A DNA stretch of 43,571 nucleotides from an uncultured Synergistales bacterium (GCA_905235395.1 CAJOLN010000002.1:1-43571); one strand, 5' to 3'. Shown: positions 17,422-28,078, numbered from the stretch's first letter. Notes: generated by a model not told the origin, from the sequence alone. Numbers and translations are program-made.

Positions 17422-18774
17422 ATGCATAAGGATTTATCAGATGCTCAGGAAAGAAAATATACAATGATGACCAGGCAGCCTGTTGAAAAATTAGTGCTTC
17501 GTCTTGCAGTTCCCTCAATGATAACTATGATGATAAGTGCAATATACAACATGGCCGATACGTTTTATGTTGCCAGAATTGATATTCAATCACCTGCCGC
17601 TGTTGGAATAGTTTTTTCATACATGGCTTTCATACAGGCAATCGCTTTCTTCTTTGGACACGGAAGCGCAAATTACATCTCGCGTGCACTTGGAGCAAAG
17701 GACAGAGAAGGAGCTGCACTGATAGCGTCAACGGGATTTTTCACGTCATTCATTGCGGGAGTATTAATCGCATCACTGGGATTTATTTTCATGGATTCAC
17801 TGCTTAAACTCTTAGGCTCAACTGATACTATTCTGCCTCATGCACGTGCTTACTTCAGGTATATCTTAATCGGAACGCCGTTAATCATGTCTTCGTTCGT
17901 TATGAACAATCAAATGCGTTTTCAGGGGAACGCTTTTACTTCCATGCTTGGAATAACCTTCGGGGCATGCCTTAATATCATTCTTGATCCGATTTTTATT
18001 TTTACGTTCGGAATGGGAGTATCTGGGGCTTCATTTGCAACAATGTTATCTCAGTTTGTGAGTTTCGTTATTCTTCTAAGGCTCACAGGACGAGGAGACG
18101 GAATTAAAATCAGTTTCAGAAATTTCAAGCCTGCATTTGCACATTACAAGGAGATTGCGGCGGGAGGATTTCCTTCACTGGGTCGTCAGGGGCTTGCAAG
18201 TTTTGCTCTTGCGTACATGAATCAGCTTGCGGGTATCTATGGTGATACTGCTATAGCGGCATTATCAGTAGTGAACAGAGTAATCATGTTTTCAACGTCA
18301 ATGGTTCTGGGGTTCGGTCAGGGTTTTCAGCCTGTATGCGGATTCAATTACGGAGCAAAAGAATTTTCACGTGTCAGGCGTGCATTCTGGTTCACGGTCA
18401 TCACGACAAGTGCGTATTGCTGTGTATTAAGCATAACGGGCTATATCTTCGCAGAAAATGTGATTGCTATTTTCAGACCTGATGATATAGATTTAATTTC
18501 AATTGGCTCACGCGCTTTACGATATGAATGCATAGTTTATACAACTGTTGGGTTCGTCACTATATCCAACATGTACCTTCAGAGCATACGAAAGACAATA
18601 AGAGCGAGCATATTGGCGGCATCACGTCAGGGAATAATGCTTTTCATTGCACTTCAGATAGGAATAAATTTCTTTGGCCTTAATGGTGTCATAATGGCTC
18701 AACCTATGTCTGATGCTTTTACGTTCCTTCTTGCTATCCCGTTTTCATTGAGCGCATTGAATGAGACAAAATAA
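17422..18774 (+). CDS. MATE family efflux transporter
   Basis: PVEKLVLRLAVPSMITMMISAIYNMADTFYVARI...GFGQGFQPVCGFNYGAKEFSRVRRAFW. Confidence 0.93.
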   Translation: MHKDLSDAQERKYTMMTRQPVEKLVLRLAVPSMITMMISAIYNMADTFYVARIDIQSPAAVGIVFSYMAFIQAIAFFFGHGSANYISRALGAKDREGAALIASTGFFTSFIAGVLIASLGFIFMDSLLKLLGSTDTILPHARAYFRYILIGTPLIMSSFVMNNQMRFQGNAFTSMLGITFGACLNIILDPIFIFTFGMGVSGASFATMLSQFVSFVILLRLTGRGDGIKISFRNFKPAFAHYKEIAAGGFPSLGRQGLASFALAYMNQLAGIYGDTAIAALSVVNRVIMFSTSMVLGFGQGFQPVCGFNYGAKEFSRVRRAFWFTVITTSAYCCVLSITGYIFAENVIAIFRPDDIDLISIGSRALRYECIVYTTVGFVTISNMYLQSIRKTIRASILAASRQGIMLFIALQIGINFFGLNGVIMAQPMSDAFTFLLAIPFSLSALNETK

Positions 18775-18823
18775 TATATAATTTAATCGTAAAAAATTTT
18801 TCATTCAGGAGGTAATGCGTATA

Positions 18824-19900
18824 ATGAAAATGACTTTTCGATGGTACGGAAGCAAAGCAGACCCAATCCCTTTGAAGTATATTAAGCAGATTGCAGGCAT
18901 GACCGGATTAATGGGATTGCTCGACAAACCAGCAGGAGTTGTATGGGAAGACGCAGAGATAGCCGCACTCGTAAATGAAGTTCATGAAGCAGGACTTGAA
19001 CTTGAAGTTATTGAGAGTGTGAATGTTCATGAGGATATCAAGATAGGACTTCCTTCACGCGATGAATATATAACGAATTACATTGAGAGCATAAAGAATT
19101 TAGCGCGTCATGGTGTTAAGGTCATCATCTATAACTTTATGCCTGTGTTTGACTGGTTGCGCACTGACCTTGCGAGATTAATTCCTGAAGACGGAAGCAA
19201 TTCATTATATTTCGATGAAAAAGAACTCGGTGATATGGGGCCTCTTGAAATCGTCAGAAAAACAGCAGAAGATTCACAGGGCTTCACGTTACCGGGCTGG
19301 GAACCTGAGAGACTGGCGTTGCTTGAGACCACACTGAAACAGTATGAAGGCATGACACCCGATATGCTCCGATTGAATTATAAGTACTTCCTTGATGCAG
19401 TAATCCCTGTATGCGAAGAACTCGGCGTGAAAATGGCATGTCACCCTGATGATCCTGCGTGGCCTATATTCGGGCTTCCGAGAATTGCGCACTCACAAGA
19501 TGATTATGACAAGATAGTACAGCTTCATGATTCACCGGCTAATACTGTCTGCCTGTGCACTGGTTCGTTAGGTTCAAATCCGTATAACGAAATCCCCGAA
19601 ATAATCCGGCACTTCGGAAGCATGAATCGAATCGGAGCTATGCATGTGCGTAACGTGAAGTATCTCGGACATCATCAGTTCCGTGAAGCCGCTCACCTCT
19701 CATGCACTGGAGATTTGGACATGTACGAGATTATGAAGGCAATATATGAGACATGCCCTGACACGTATGTGAGACCAGATCACGGACGCATGATTTGGGA
19801 CGAGAAAGGCAGACCAGGCTACGGACTTTATGACCGCGCTCTTGGTGCTGAATATCTGCTTGGTCTTTGGGAAGCAATAGACAAGAACGCGAAAAAGTAA
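18824..19900 (+). CDS. uxuA: Mannonate dehydratase
   Basis: [31 protein letters not shown]...[17 protein letters not shown]...[19 protein letters not shown]...[11 protein letters not shown]...[11 protein letters not shown]. Confidence 0.95.
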   Translation: MKMTFRWYGSKADPIPLKYIKQIAGMTGLMGLLDKPAGVVWEDAEIAALVNEVHEAGLELEVIESVNVHEDIKIGLPSRDEYITNYIESIKNLARHGVKVIIYNFMPVFDWLRTDLARLIPEDGSNSLYFDEKELGDMGPLEIVRKTAEDSQGFTLPGWEPERLALLETTLKQYEGMTPDMLRLNYKYFLDAVIPVCEELGVKMACHPDDPAWPIFGLPRIAHSQDDYDKIVQLHDSPANTVCLCTGSLGSNPYNEIPEIIRHFGSMNRIGAMHVRNVKYLGHHQFREAAHLSCTGDLDMYEIMKAIYETCPDTYVRPDHGRMIWDEKGRPGYGLYDRALGAEYLLGLWEAIDKNAKK

Positions 19901-19949
19901 CGTGATATAATTGCGTGAAATTTTTGTTACGAAAGGCGGAATTATTGAA

Positions 19950-20207
19950 ATGTCAGATACTAAAATCTGTCCAGTATGCAATAAGGCAATGAAACTCAAA
20001 GAAGCAGGCTATCCTATGGGCAGTGCTCTTCTTAAAGCAGACAGAGTTCATGTTGATATTTATACGTGTGAGGACTGCGGAAAGGTTGAACTCTTCGAGG
20101 CAAAAAGTGATCTTGTGAAATGCCCTGTATGCGGAACATTGCATAGTGCAAAAGAGGCTTGTGCTATCTGTGCTTTGAACAAAGGTTTAGATGCCGCGAA
20201 TCATTAA
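19950..20207 (+). CDS. Small zinc-ribbon protein of unknown function
   Basis: CPVCNKAM, CEDCGKVELF, CPVCGTLHSAKEACAIC. ATG 19950 likely (track start 19911). Confidence 0.7.
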   Translation: MSDTKICPVCNKAMKLKEAGYPMGSALLKADRVHVDIYTCEDCGKVELFEAKSDLVKCPVCGTLHSAKEACAICALNKGLDAANH

Positions 20208-20222
20208 GAGAATATTAATCCC

Positions 20223-20256
20223 CCCAGTTTAAATCGCTGAGGGGAATTTTTTTTAT
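20223..20256 (+). terminator. Rho-independent terminator
   Basis: CCCCAG...CTGAGGGG hairpin followed by TTTTTTTT. Confidence 0.65.
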
Positions 20257-21461
20257 GCCTTTATCGCTTCAAGTCTTCCGGGATATGCCGCTAATGCATG
20301 TTTCAGAATGTTCAATGCCTTCTTTAAGTCTTCACTCTTAAGCACATATGCCATTCTTACTTCATCAACGCCTAATCCGGGCTGTGCATAGAAACCTGAT
20401 CCTGGTGCCGCCATAGTAGTCTCACCGTTGATGTCGAAATTCTGAAGCATCCAGATTATGAACTTCTCTGAATCATCAACAGGTAACTTCACCATTGTAT
20501 AGAATGCTCCCTTAGGTTCATGACATATTACGCCGTCAATCTCCTTCAGGCCATTATATAAAACATCACGGCGCATTTTGTATTCTTTGTTGACTTCCTG
20601 AAGATAACTCTTAGGTGTGGAATATAATGCCGCAGCTCCTACCTGTTCAATTGCAGATACGCTCAGTCTTCCCTGACATAACTTCATGACTTCCGCAAGA
20701 AACTCTTTGTTCTTTATCGCTATACAACCTATACGTGCTCCGCATGCACTGAAACGTTTTGATACACTGTCTACCATGATAACACGGTCTAATGCATCTT
20801 TTGCATCACCAAAGCTCATGAATGTTCCAGATTCATATATGAATTCACGATACACTTCATCAGCGATGATATATAGGTCATGTTTTTTTGCGAGACGTAC
20901 AAGCATTCCAATTTCATCAGGCGTATAGGCTACTCCCGTCGGGTTGCAGGGATGAGACACCCAGAATGCACGTGTCTTTGATGTGATGAGTTTTTCGATT
21001 GTCGATTCACTTGGAAGATGAAAACCCGTATCTGCCTTCGTTGGAATCGGAACAAGTTTAGCAAGTGCGAGTTTCGCGAACGTGTTGTAGTTTGCATAGA
21101 AAGGTTCAGGTACAAGAATCTCATCGCCAGGATCGCATATTATCATCACAACGAACTGTAACGCTTCACTTCCTCCGCATGTAACATACACTTCATTTGG
21201 CTCATAGTTCACGTTCATGGCCTTGTAGTAATTGCTTATTGCCTCGCGTAACTCAATGATACCCTGTGAAGGCTGATATGCTATCGTTGAAGGGTGAAAA
21301 TTTTTGACCGCCTCAAAATATTCTTCAGGTGTCTTAATGTCTGGCTGTCCGATATTCAGATGATACACTTTCTTTCCCTGTGCTTTTGCCTCATCAGCAT
21401 ACGGGATTAGCCTTCGTATAGGTGAGATCTTTAACGCCTTGATTCTTTCGGATAAATGCAT
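20253..21461 (-). CDS. PLP-dependent aminotransferase, class I/II
   Basis: HLNIGQPDIKTPEEYFEA, VTCGGSEAL, WVSHPCNPTGVAYT, IIADEVYREFIY, VDSVSKRFSACGARIGC. ATG at 21461 likely (track start 21470). Confidence 0.93.
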   Translation of the reverse strand: MHLSERIKALKISPIRRLIPYADEAKAQGKKVYHLNIGQPDIKTPEEYFEAVKNFHPSTIAYQPSQGIIELREAISNYYKAMNVNYEPNEVYVTCGGSEALQFVVMIICDPGDEILVPEPFYANYNTFAKLALAKLVPIPTKADTGFHLPSESTIEKLITSKTRAFWVSHPCNPTGVAYTPDEIGMLVRLAKKHDLYIIADEVYREFIYESGTFMSFGDAKDALDRVIMVDSVSKRFSACGARIGCIAIKNKEFLAEVMKLCQGRLSVSAIEQVGAAALYSTPKSYLQEVNKEYKMRRDVLYNGLKEIDGVICHEPKGAFYTMVKLPVDDSEKFIIWMLQNFDINGETTMAAPGSGFYAQPGLGVDEVRMAYVLKSEDLKKALNILKHALAAYPGRLEAIKA

Positions 21462-21470
21462 GATGTTCAC

Positions 21471-22217
21471 CTACTTCGCTTTTCCCTGTGATGCTACTGC
21501 TGCCTGTGCCTTTGCTATTGCTTCCGCGTCTCCAAGATAACGATGTGATTTCGGGGTCATATCGTCATTGAGTTCATATACCAGAGGAACACCTGTAGGG
21601 ATATTGAGTTCGAGAATGTCCTTGTCGGAAACGTTATCGAGATACTTCACCAATGCACGAAGTGAATTTCCATGTGCCGCAATGATTATCTTCTTTCCCG
21701 ATTGTATTGCAGGTACAATGCTTTCCTTCCAATACGGAACAACACGCGCTACTGTATCAGCGAGGCATTCTGTCAAAGGCAGTTCTGATTCAGTGAGACC
21801 TGTATATCTCGGATCATGTCCCGGATAACGTTCGTCATCTTTCGTTAGCACTGGAGGCTGAATATCATAGCTTCGTCGCCATATCTTCACCTGTGCATCT
21901 CCAAACTTCGCCGCCGTGTCTGCCTTATTGAGTCCCTGAAGAGCACCGTAATGTCTCTCATTGAGCTTCCACGAATGCTGAATCGGAATCCACATTCTGT
22001 CCATTTCCTCAAGAACAAGCCATAAGGTTTTGATTGCACGTTTCAATACGCTCGTGAATGCATAATCAAACGCATAGCCTTCCGCTTTGAGAAGTCTTCC
22101 TGCACTTCTTGCCTCCTCAATTCCCTTCTCAGACAGTGGTACGTCTGTCCAGCCCGTAAATCTGTTCTCTTTGTTCCACGCTGATTCACCATGACGGATT
22201 AATACGATTTCATACAT
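21471..22217 (-). CDS. gpmA: 2,3-bisphosphoglycerate-dependent phosphoglycerate mutase
   Basis: [36 protein letters not shown]...[22 protein letters not shown]...[18 protein letters not shown]...[12 protein letters not shown]. Confidence 0.97.
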   Translation of the reverse strand: MYEIVLIRHGESAWNKENRFTGWTDVPLSEKGIEEARSAGRLLKAEGYAFDYAFTSVLKRAIKTLWLVLEEMDRMWIPIQHSWKLNERHYGALQGLNKADTAAKFGDAQVKIWRRSYDIQPPVLTKDDERYPGHDPRYTGLTESELPLTECLADTVARVVPYWKESIVPAIQSGKKIIIAAHGNSLRALVKYLDNVSDKDILELNIPTGVPLVYELNDDMTPKSHRYLGDAEAIAKAQAAVASQGKAK

Positions 22218-22337
22218 GAATGAATTTCTCCCTTCTGATTTTTTTCAGGAAAGATTATCAGAAAATTCAAGTTTTTGAAAGTATATGAGGCTATAATAGC
22301 GGCAACAAAAATTTCACGAAAGAAGGTTTGAATCATA

Positions 22338-22931
22338 ATGCGAAGATTTTTCATGCTCATCATGTTTATCATCGTGCTGGCATCAGTTGCACATGCTGAC
22401 CAAAAGATTGAGTTCAACGTCTACAAGTGCAAAGTCTGCGGAAAGGAATTCAGGAGCTTTCGGGGAGATGAACTTGACGACAGGAAGTTTCATAACGGAA
22501 GTGAACAGATAAAATATATCTTTCAGTTCTGGAAGTATGATAAAAATTTTCCTGAGTGCAAAGGCGGAAGCAAATGGCATCATTTCGAGAAGAAGACTAC
22601 GAACTCAATGCAGGTCAGTAATCTATCAAAGTCAAATGTATCTGAATATATTGCGGCAGTGAAAGACGGAAAAACTCTTAACGGCATAAAGATAGTCGAA
22701 TGGGAATGCGTGTACTGCAAGAAAAATTTTTATTTCTTCAATGATGACATTCCCAATATAAGAGACTGGGAACAACAGCAGGATAAAATTTTCAATTTGA
22801 AAGGCAGAGCTATAACGAAATGTCCTGAACCGAAAGTTTACGGTCATATCTTCGCGAAGAAGAGAACGAATGACGCAAAATCATTTGACCTTGCAAAGAA
22901 TGCTGAAAAACTTTACTGGGTCAAGAACTAA
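22338..22931 (+). CDS. Secreted Cys-pair protein of unknown function, paralogue A
   Basis: Signal peptide; CKVCGKEF, CVYCKKNF, RDWEQQQDKIFNLKG...GHIF. Similar layout to the next gene. Confidence 0.75.
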   Translation: MRRFFMLIMFIIVLASVAHADQKIEFNVYKCKVCGKEFRSFRGDELDDRKFHNGSEQIKYIFQFWKYDKNFPECKGGSKWHHFEKKTTNSMQVSNLSKSNVSEYIAAVKDGKTLNGIKIVEWECVYCKKNFYFFNDDIPNIRDWEQQQDKIFNLKGRAITKCPEPKVYGHIFAKKRTNDAKSFDLAKNAEKLYWVKN

Positions 22932-22946
22932 GGAGGTTGAATTATA

Positions 22947-23555
22947 ATGAAAAAATTCATGCTGTCTGTCGCGTTTATTCTTCTGTGTGCCGTGAGTGCA
23001 TATGCGGAGATTAAACTTCCAATAAGGTCGTATCGCTGTGATGACTGCGATAAATATTTCTACAGCATAGACGGAGATGATCTCTCACAACTTGATTTCC
23101 TTGTTCCCTCCAATCAGATTAACAGGATATTCAAGCTCAGTAACTATCAGGCGAATCTTGAACCATGCAAAGGGAAAATGATACATAATTTTGAATACAA
23201 TATGACACGTGATTTGCCCATAAGTGAAGTGCTCAAGCATTCATCAAGAATCGCAGTGATAAAAGACGGAGCAAGATTAAACTGTCTTGCAACTTCATCA
23301 TGGTGGTGTGTAAATCCCGGCTGTAATGACCCGTTCATAATCTACTCACTTCAAAATGACAGCTTCATTCTGAGAGACTGGGAGCAGCAGCCCGATAAAA
23401 TAATCAACATGAAGACATTGAAGGGCGTTGTGAAATGTAATATGCCGTACAGTTTTGGCCATGCATTCAAATACGATTCAGGAACTCATGATACACCTGT
23501 GAGTTCGTATAGTTTTGCGAAAAGCCTTGAGGATTATTATTACGTCAAAAATTAA
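22947..23555 (+). CDS. Secreted Cys-pair protein of unknown function, paralogue B
   Basis: Signal peptide; CDDCDKYF, WWCVNPGCNDPF, RDWEQQPDKIINMKTLKG...GHAF, C-terminal YYYVKN (paralogue A: LYWVKN). Confidence 0.75.
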   Translation: MKKFMLSVAFILLCAVSAYAEIKLPIRSYRCDDCDKYFYSIDGDDLSQLDFLVPSNQINRIFKLSNYQANLEPCKGKMIHNFEYNMTRDLPISEVLKHSSRIAVIKDGARLNCLATSSWWCVNPGCNDPFIIYSLQNDSFILRDWEQQPDKIINMKTLKGVVKCNMPYSFGHAFKYDSGTHDTPVSSYSFAKSLEDYYYVKN

Positions 23556-23567
23556 GGAGGAACTCTC

Positions 23568-24260
23568 ATGAAGAAAGTTTTTTTAGCAGTATTGTTATTC
23601 GTGTTGTCAGCCGCAAGTGTAGTTCATGCCGCATTGCCGAAGACCTATAAGGAATTCAAAGAACGTTACCAGACAGAAGGCACTACACCAGAAGGAGCAG
23701 TGAAGTTATACTTTGAGGGAGTATTTGCGTACATGAATGCTGAGACACGCAAGGAAGGTGCGAAAATGCTTCGTTATGCTCTTCATTCAGATCGTCCGAT
23801 TGAACGTTCAACACATTATGCTACGTTCGTGGAACGCATGAAAGACCCTGATTACAATTACGCATTCAGGAGTTTCGCGAGGGGTTCATCACCTGAGAAT
23901 AACTATGCAATGAATCCCGATCACTTCAGAATTATGTACGCAGGGAAATTCACGAGAGATCCGGGCGGTTATCTCAAAGTTCCGCTGAGGAGTTCAGGAG
24001 CAGACAGCCCCCGCATAATCTGGGTGAAGGAATATGAAGACGGCCTTTGGTACGTAATCAATAATGCCGCAACATATGTTCAGGTTCAAATCCCAAAAGT
24101 TGAAGCAATACGCCGCAGTCATGCACATGATTCAGATTATGATGAAGAAGATGAAGATGAAAAACCTTCACAGCAAACAAGTACAGAGCATACGCAAAAC
24201 TCTTCGGCTAAAACGACAGATAATAATGATGAAGAGTACGATCATGACTTCTTCAAATAA
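23568..24260 (+). CDS. Secreted protein of unknown function with acidic low-complexity tail
   Basis: Signal peptide MKKVFLAVLLFVLSAASVVHA; SD GGAGG; C-terminal DSDYDEEDEDEKPSQQTSTEHTQ...DNNDEEYDHDFFK. Confidence 0.7.
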   Translation: MKKVFLAVLLFVLSAASVVHAALPKTYKEFKERYQTEGTTPEGAVKLYFEGVFAYMNAETRKEGAKMLRYALHSDRPIERSTHYATFVERMKDPDYNYAFRSFARGSSPENNYAMNPDHFRIMYAGKFTRDPGGYLKVPLRSSGADSPRIIWVKEYEDGLWYVINNAATYVQVQIPKVEAIRRSHAHDSDYDEEDEDEKPSQQTSTEHTQNSSAKTTDNNDEEYDHDFFK

Positions 24261-24284
24261 ACATTAAGGATGTGAATGTGATAA

Positions 24285-24833
24285 ATGGCAAATAATTTTC
24301 TCGGCTACATGATGATTGAAGGCACAGATAGTTCATTGCGAGGTGTTGCACTCATCACTGATACACGAGGAATACCGAAAGAATTTGTACGCACTGATCC
24401 ATTAAGACCTGAAGCATTGGACAGAATTCTTTACGGCGAATCATTCAGTGCATACGCGAAACAGAGTTTAATCCTTGAAAATCTTCTTGATGCTGTGAGC
24501 AATGACCCACAGATATGGATTTGCAATGACGAGGAAATTCTTGAACCATTAAAAACGGTCAGCAGAATCAAATCAGTAATGCTTGAGGAAAGTCCTCATG
24601 TTCCTCTTGATGCTCACGGTCACATCGAGACATCAGCAGAACCTAATGTTTATCTCATTCAGGCATATGTGAACGGTGCCCCGCTGAGAGCTGAATTCCC
24701 TGAAGGAACACGGACAGATGAAGTTGAACAGTCAGCAGGAATTCTCACTGAAGCAGGAAAGAGCATGAATATACTTGAACCTTTCAACAGACTTCAGAAA
24801 TCATTATCATATCTTGCAACTGGAAGAGCTTAA
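24285..24833 (+). CDS. Protein of unknown function
   Basis: Intact ORF directly abutting the next gene (stop then ATG); codon usage matches neighbours. Confidence 0.65.
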   Translation: MANNFLGYMMIEGTDSSLRGVALITDTRGIPKEFVRTDPLRPEALDRILYGESFSAYAKQSLILENLLDAVSNDPQIWICNDEEILEPLKTVSRIKSVMLEESPHVPLDAHGHIETSAEPNVYLIQAYVNGAPLRAEFPEGTRTDEVEQSAGILTEAGKSMNILEPFNRLQKSLSYLATGRA

Positions 24834-25409
24834 ATGGGTATACGTTCATACTTCGCAAGGCATATCAAAAAACATATTGATGTCTATAGAATTGATGACT
24901 TCAATCTTGAACCTCCAGACATACATACACTTGAACATGAAGTGAATGTATTTAGGATTGAGCCTTCTATGACTGTGAACGTGACATCATGGACATCTTC
25001 AATAAAAATGAAATGCAGAGCAGAAAGCAGAATATTTTCTGAGTACAGGGTTAATGCAAAAAGCTATCTTGTGAAGAGATATGTTAAGCAGAACGTTAAG
25101 GCATACAGTCATGAAGTGAAAAGCAAAATCAAAGTGCATGATGCAATGAAACTGATTCGGGATATGCCGCTTGAATTATCGGACATGCTGAAGTATCAGT
25201 CCGTGAAGCCCAAACTGCTCAATAATGAGATGCTGCTTGCATGGTACGGGCCAATAGTTGAAGGTGCCGTGATAAAATTAGTTTGGAACAAACAGCGCGG
25301 AACCCTCTTAGTCTGGTATAACCCTCAAAGCAGGCAGTATAAAGCAAAAGGCGTATATCTGATCAGGAGACTGGGCTTCGGAGAAAAACCTGAATGGCGC
25401 TGGGTGTGA
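24834..25409 (+). CDS. Protein of unknown function
   Basis: Intact ORF immediately after the previous stop; no family recognised. Confidence 0.65.
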   Translation: MGIRSYFARHIKKHIDVYRIDDFNLEPPDIHTLEHEVNVFRIEPSMTVNVTSWTSSIKMKCRAESRIFSEYRVNAKSYLVKRYVKQNVKAYSHEVKSKIKVHDAMKLIRDMPLELSDMLKYQSVKPKLLNNEMLLAWYGPIVEGAVIKLVWNKQRGTLLVWYNPQSRQYKAKGVYLIRRLGFGEKPEWRWV

Positions 25410-25440
25410 CAAAAATTTTTTTCTTTCAAGGAGCTATACC

Positions 25441-25989
25441 ATGTCAGAGGCTAAGACAACTGACCTCACAGTACAGAACGAATTGCATGAAGGTGAAATA
25501 ACAGAATGCACCGTAGAACAGATTATGCCTTACGGAGCGTTTGTGCGGATCATGAAGAACGGCAGAAAGGGAATGATACATATATCAGAATTGTCGTATT
25601 CGTTTGTGAAGAACATCAGCGATATTCTGAAGGTGAATGACAGGATACAGGCAAAAATCATCAGGATAGATGAACGCGGAAGGATAGATTTATCCCTCAA
25701 GCAGACAATGGAACCTCCTAAGCACCAGCAAAAACCTTCATACCCAAAACGTGATATGAGATCATCGAGGCCGTCAGGAGAATTTCATGAAGTGCATGAC
25801 TATCATGATATGAGAGAAGCGATGAATATTCCGCCAGTTGGAAGCAATGAGAGCTTTGAACAGAAGATGAGTGCATTTCTGAAGACGAGTGAGGCCAAGA
25901 TAACAGATTTGAACACGAGGAATTCATCGAGGTCATCATCACGTTCATCAAGAGGTTCAAAGGGACGCAGGAACAGCCGTGACTATTAG
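25441..25989 (+). CDS. S1 RNA-binding domain protein with Arg/Ser-rich C-terminal tail
   Basis: EGEITECTVEQIMPYGAFVRIMKNGRKGMIHISELSYSFVKNISDILKVNDRIQAKIIRIDERGRIDLSLKQ (S1 domain); tail NSSRSSSRSSRGSKGRRNSRDY. Confidence 0.88.
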   Translation: MSEAKTTDLTVQNELHEGEITECTVEQIMPYGAFVRIMKNGRKGMIHISELSYSFVKNISDILKVNDRIQAKIIRIDERGRIDLSLKQTMEPPKHQQKPSYPKRDMRSSRPSGEFHEVHDYHDMREAMNIPPVGSNESFEQKMSAFLKTSEAKITDLNTRNSSRSSSRSSRGSKGRRNSRDY

Positions 25990-25991
25990 GT

Positions 25992-26480
25992 ATGCGGTTT
26001 GATTTGGAAATAGTATCGGGTTGTGCCAGACGATGCCGGTTCGGAAAAGTTCAGGTTATCGTCTGCAAACCCATATCTCAAACTGGAAGATTATTTCCCA
26101 CAAATTTCTGGCTCATGTGTCCGCATTTAATTCACAGGGCAGGCATGATTGAATCACAGCAGGGAGTTCATGAGCTTGAAGACTGGATGACGAAACGAAA
26201 ATTCTTTCATCAATGGAGAAAATACAATATAGCTCATCAGACATTGAGGCTCTCACAGATTAACACACATCAGTTATCTTTCATAAGAAAATATCACAAA
26301 GGCATATTCAGACATTTAATCGGAACAGGAATAGGCGGAATGAAATACACGGACATAATAACAGTGAAATGTCTTCACCTTCAGACAGCTTCATATCTTG
26401 CAATGCGTTATCACCCAGCAGAAGAATGGCTGATTTCTAAAGGTCTATGCGGAGAATGCCAAACGTGTATGTGCACGTGA
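25992..26480 (+). CDS. DUF501 family protein
   Basis: FPTNFWLMCPHLIHRAGMIESQQGVHELEDW and C-terminal cysteines CGECQTCMCT fit DUF501 proteins. Confidence 0.75.
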   Translation: MRFDLEIVSGCARRCRFGKVQVIVCKPISQTGRLFPTNFWLMCPHLIHRAGMIESQQGVHELEDWMTKRKFFHQWRKYNIAHQTLRLSQINTHQLSFIRKYHKGIFRHLIGTGIGGMKYTDIITVKCLHLQTASYLAMRYHPAEEWLISKGLCGECQTCMCT

Positions 26481-26550
26481 TATTCAGGCGCAATTAATAA
26501 AAACGTGCAATAATATGCTGATATAAAAACAAAAAGGAGGAATTTCAATC

Positions 26551-28068
26551 ATGAAAAGATTTCTTATGTCATTAACCGTGTTTTTATGTCTCACGGTCAG
26601 GCCGTCATTTGCAGATATACCAGAAATTACAGCAATAGACTTTTACCCTAACGGCGCAAAATTCACGTTCACTCTTCAGACTGAGGGCGATACATTCAAT
26701 GCAGAGATACCAGGAGCTTTTCAGATAGACAGCGTGAAGATGATTGACCCTGATATTTTCGATGATGTAAAGATATTCAGGCAGTCACGCGAAGAATGGA
26801 TACCAGAATCACTTCAGGAGATTCATGAACAGCTTGAAGCAAAACGTCAAACAATCCGTGAAATTCAGACTCGCAAATCTGCAATTGAACACACACTTGA
26901 ACTTCTCAATAAGGCGCAGCCTCCCACGCGGACAGACGCAAAAGACATAATTGCGTATATTCAGATGTCAGAGAGCATGAAGGAATCATCAGAGAATGAA
27001 ATAGCGGAACTGAATCAGAAAATGAAAGAAGAATCCGACAAAGCAGAGTTGCTGATGAAAGAATATGAAAAACGAAAGCCAGTTAATTCTGAAAGTTTAA
27101 TTTGCATATCAGGGCACATAAAGGCAGGCAAAGAAATTAAATTTGAGGCATTCACTTCAAATGCAAAATGGAAACCTGAATACATTATGGATTTAAACAG
27201 TCATGAAGGAAAAATCACAACGAGAATTCAGACACGTGCATCTCAGCATACAGGACTTGATTACACCGGTGATGTGACATTTCACACAAAGAGACCGAAT
27301 GAGAGTGTAAGTACCCCAGAATTGAATCCTCTGAAAGTGAGCATAAAGCCGAAGGAACGTTACAGGGAAGAGGTTATGTATGACTATGCGGCACCAATGG
27401 AGATGTCAGAAAGAAATTATATGAGAGCATCAGGTTCAAGGCGTACACAAGAACCTTCTATGCAGGCTACACTGTCAGACCACATAATAGCAGGCAAAGG
27501 AACACTCACGGGCGATAACATAGAGGCATTGTTCATGCATGGAGAACTTGAACTCAACGGAAAAATTATATTTGAGCTTATACCGGAACAAAGAAGCGAT
27601 GTGTGGATACTTGTCAGCATGAACGAGGGAAATATTGCGCTGATACCCGGAGAAGCAGAACTGAGAATAGACGGAATGCCGGCAGGAAAAACATCAATTC
27701 CTGAGTATGGACTTGGCCAGAAGAAAATTGCGTTTGGCTATGCACCTCAAATAACGTCAAAGAAAGAAGCAATGATAAGCACAACGGGAAGTTCATGGTT
27801 CAGCGGAACGAATTCATCAGGCTACACGCTCAAAATAACGAACGGAACAAAAGAACATAGACGCGTAACAGTTCGTGACAGGCTGCCGATACCTACGAAT
27901 GAAAAAATAAAACTTGAGGTTAAGAGCATAGAGCCAGAACCAAAAGAACGAGACCGCGAGAATAAATTAATGTGGGAAATTGAACTTGAAGCCGGAGAAA
28001 CGAAAACGATTCTTGTTGATTACACTTTGAGTTATCCTTCAGGTGAAGAATTGCAGTTCAGCCGTTAA
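26551..28068 (+). CDS. DUF4139 (mucoidy inhibitor A-like) domain protein
   Basis: Signal peptide, coiled coil, AFTSNAKWKPEYIMDLNSHEGKITTRIQTRASQHTGLDYTGDVTFHTKRPN, C-terminal KLMWEIELEAGETKTILVDYTLSYPSG. Confidence 0.8.
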   Translation: MKRFLMSLTVFLCLTVRPSFADIPEITAIDFYPNGAKFTFTLQTEGDTFNAEIPGAFQIDSVKMIDPDIFDDVKIFRQSREEWIPESLQEIHEQLEAKRQTIREIQTRKSAIEHTLELLNKAQPPTRTDAKDIIAYIQMSESMKESSENEIAELNQKMKEESDKAELLMKEYEKRKPVNSESLICISGHIKAGKEIKFEAFTSNAKWKPEYIMDLNSHEGKITTRIQTRASQHTGLDYTGDVTFHTKRPNESVSTPELNPLKVSIKPKERYREEVMYDYAAPMEMSERNYMRASGSRRTQEPSMQATLSDHIIAGKGTLTGDNIEALFMHGELELNGKIIFELIPEQRSDVWILVSMNEGNIALIPGEAELRIDGMPAGKTSIPEYGLGQKKIAFGYAPQITSKKEAMISTTGSSWFSGTNSSGYTLKITNGTKEHRRVTVRDRLPIPTNEKIKLEVKSIEPEPKERDRENKLMWEIELEAGETKTILVDYTLSYPSGEELQFSR

Positions 28069-28078
28069 AGGAGGAATT

